NCBI RefSeq assembly: GCF_023155745.1
Contig: NZ_JAKNUS010000010.1
Location: 1-64,000, forward strand
Source: Microbacterium kunmingense
GTDB taxonomy: Bacteria; Actinomycetota; Actinomycetes; Actinomycetales; Microbacteriaceae
Reading direction: 5' to 3'
Length of the DNA: 64,000 nt
Below the pieces are notes generated by a model. The model was not told where the DNA came from and did no database searches. It saw only the letters and a program-made list of their open reading frames with translations. Position 1 is the stretch's first letter. Each line of letters starts with the position of its first letter. Positions 63,586-64,000 of the stretch are shown here, one piece after another. The translations under genes and the position numbers were made by a program.

Positions 63586-64000
63586 ATGCCGGATCGCCTG
63601 ATGCTGCTCGACTCCGCGTCCCTGTACTTCCGGGCGTTCTACGGGGTACCCGACACGGTGAAGGCTGCCGATGGCACACCGGTGAACGCGGTGCGCGGAT
63701 TCCTCGACATCATCGCGAAGCTCGTGACGACCTATGAACCGTCGCGACTGATCGCCTGCTGGGACGACGATTGGCGGCCTCAGTGGCGGGTTGACCTCAT
63801 CCCCTCCTACAAGGCGCATCGCGTGGCGGAGATCGTCGCCGGCGGACTCGACGTCGAGGTGGTGCCCGATCCTCTCGAGGTGCAGGTGCCCATGATCCGG
63901 GAGACCCTCGACGCACTGCGGATTCCGATCGCCGGGGCGACCGACTACGAAGCGGATGACGTCATCGGCACTCTCGCCACGACGGCGACCGCCCCGGTGG
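63586..64000 (+). CDS. 5'-3' exonuclease (partial, cut by window end)
   Basis: The first 138 residues of a flap-endonuclease-type 5'-3' exonuclease. Motifs: [57 protein letters not shown] and [13 protein letters not shown] with the metal-binding acidic pairs. The N-terminus ([11 protein letters not shown] rather than the SLAYRAFFALP of polymerase I) suggests the stand-alone exonuclease of Microbacteriaceae, not PolA, but the end of the gene is outside the window. It starts 31 bases after the PKD gene. Confidence 0.85.
   Translation, partial: MPDRLMLLDSASLYFRAFYGVPDTVKAADGTPVNAVRGFLDIIAKLVTTYEPSRLIACWDDDWRPQWRVDLIPSYKAHRVAEIVAGGLDVEVVPDPLEVQVPMIRETLDALRIPIAGATDYEADDVIGTLATTATAPV

Noticed and set aside
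63586..64000. DNA polymerase I (polA)
   Set aside because: The N-terminus matches stand-alone 5'-3' exonucleases ([11 protein letters not shown]) better than polymerase I, and the polymerase part is outside the window; called exonuclease only.

Overview
The window is high-GC, gene-dense actinobacterial chromosome. Several traits point to Microbacteriaceae, most likely Microbacterium or a close relative: the run uvrB-(VOC)-uvrA-uvrC-rapZ-whiA-sodA-gap-pgk-tpiA-secG-rbpA, the pentose-phosphate block tkt-tal-pgi-zwf-opcA-pgl with the actinobacterial OpcA, RbpA, an actinobacterial SUF cluster carrying a Rieske-type ferredoxin, ctaA/ctaB heme A synthesis, and many leaderless promoters of the form TANNNT-N6-start codon. 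The genus is an inference from gene content. No rRNA, tRNA, CRISPR array, prophage or intact insertion sequence was found.

Layout. 1-3.8 kb: alpha/beta hydrolase under a DNA-damage-type promoter, FabG-like reductase, small membrane proteins (DUF4190, DUF3099), a Cys/His micro-protein and SURF1. 3.9-6.2 kb: ABC-F ATPase and divergent BioY. 6.3-11.2 kb: an iron-siderophore uptake operon (lipoprotein, two FecCD permeases, ATPase, siderophore-interacting reductase) behind a DtxR/IdeR-like box. 11.2-17.8 kb, minus strand: SUF iron-sulfur assembly genes (sufB-sufD-ferredoxin-sufC-sufT) followed by a PatB/MalY C-S lyase and an MFS exporter. 18-21.5 kb: ctaA, a DUF559 nuclease-like protein and ctaB. 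21.7-30 kb: the pentose-phosphate operon. 30-34.5 kb, minus: rbpA, secG, tpiA, pgk, gap and sodA. 34.6-44 kb, minus: whiA, rapZ, uvrC, uvrA, a VOC protein and uvrB. 44-53 kb: coaE, a sensory trio (lone receiver, degenerate GGDEF membrane protein, histidine kinase), two MFS transporters and rpsA. 53-58 kb: lipoprotein, MarR, NAD(P)-binding protein, FUSC membrane protein, and an NSS transporter with its MetS small subunit. 57.8-62.1 kb, minus: a four-gene nonulosonic (sialic-like) acid cassette. 62.2-64 kb: lipoprotein, secreted PKD-like protein, and the start of a 5'-3' exonuclease cut by the window edge.

How the parts work together. Glycolytic and pentose-phosphate genes supply triose phosphates and NADPH. 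SUF, siderophore uptake and SodA form an iron and redox group. CtaA, CtaB and SURF1 serve assembly of the aa3-type oxidase. UvrA, UvrB and UvrC form the nucleotide-excision repair set.

Main discoveries from reading the bases. (1) Three genes (the hydrolase at 158, uvrA and uvrB) share one promoter architecture, TGTCGGAG-N8-TANNNT-N6-start codon. It matches the known RecA-independent (PafBC-type) DNA-damage promoter of actinobacteria and brings an uncharacterised hydrolase and a VOC protein into the repair regulon. (2) The minimal nonulosonate cassette has a NeuB without the usual C-terminal SAF domain and a NeuA fused to a HAD phosphatase. (3) A perfect 20-bp inverted repeat sits at the start of the first siderophore permease gene.
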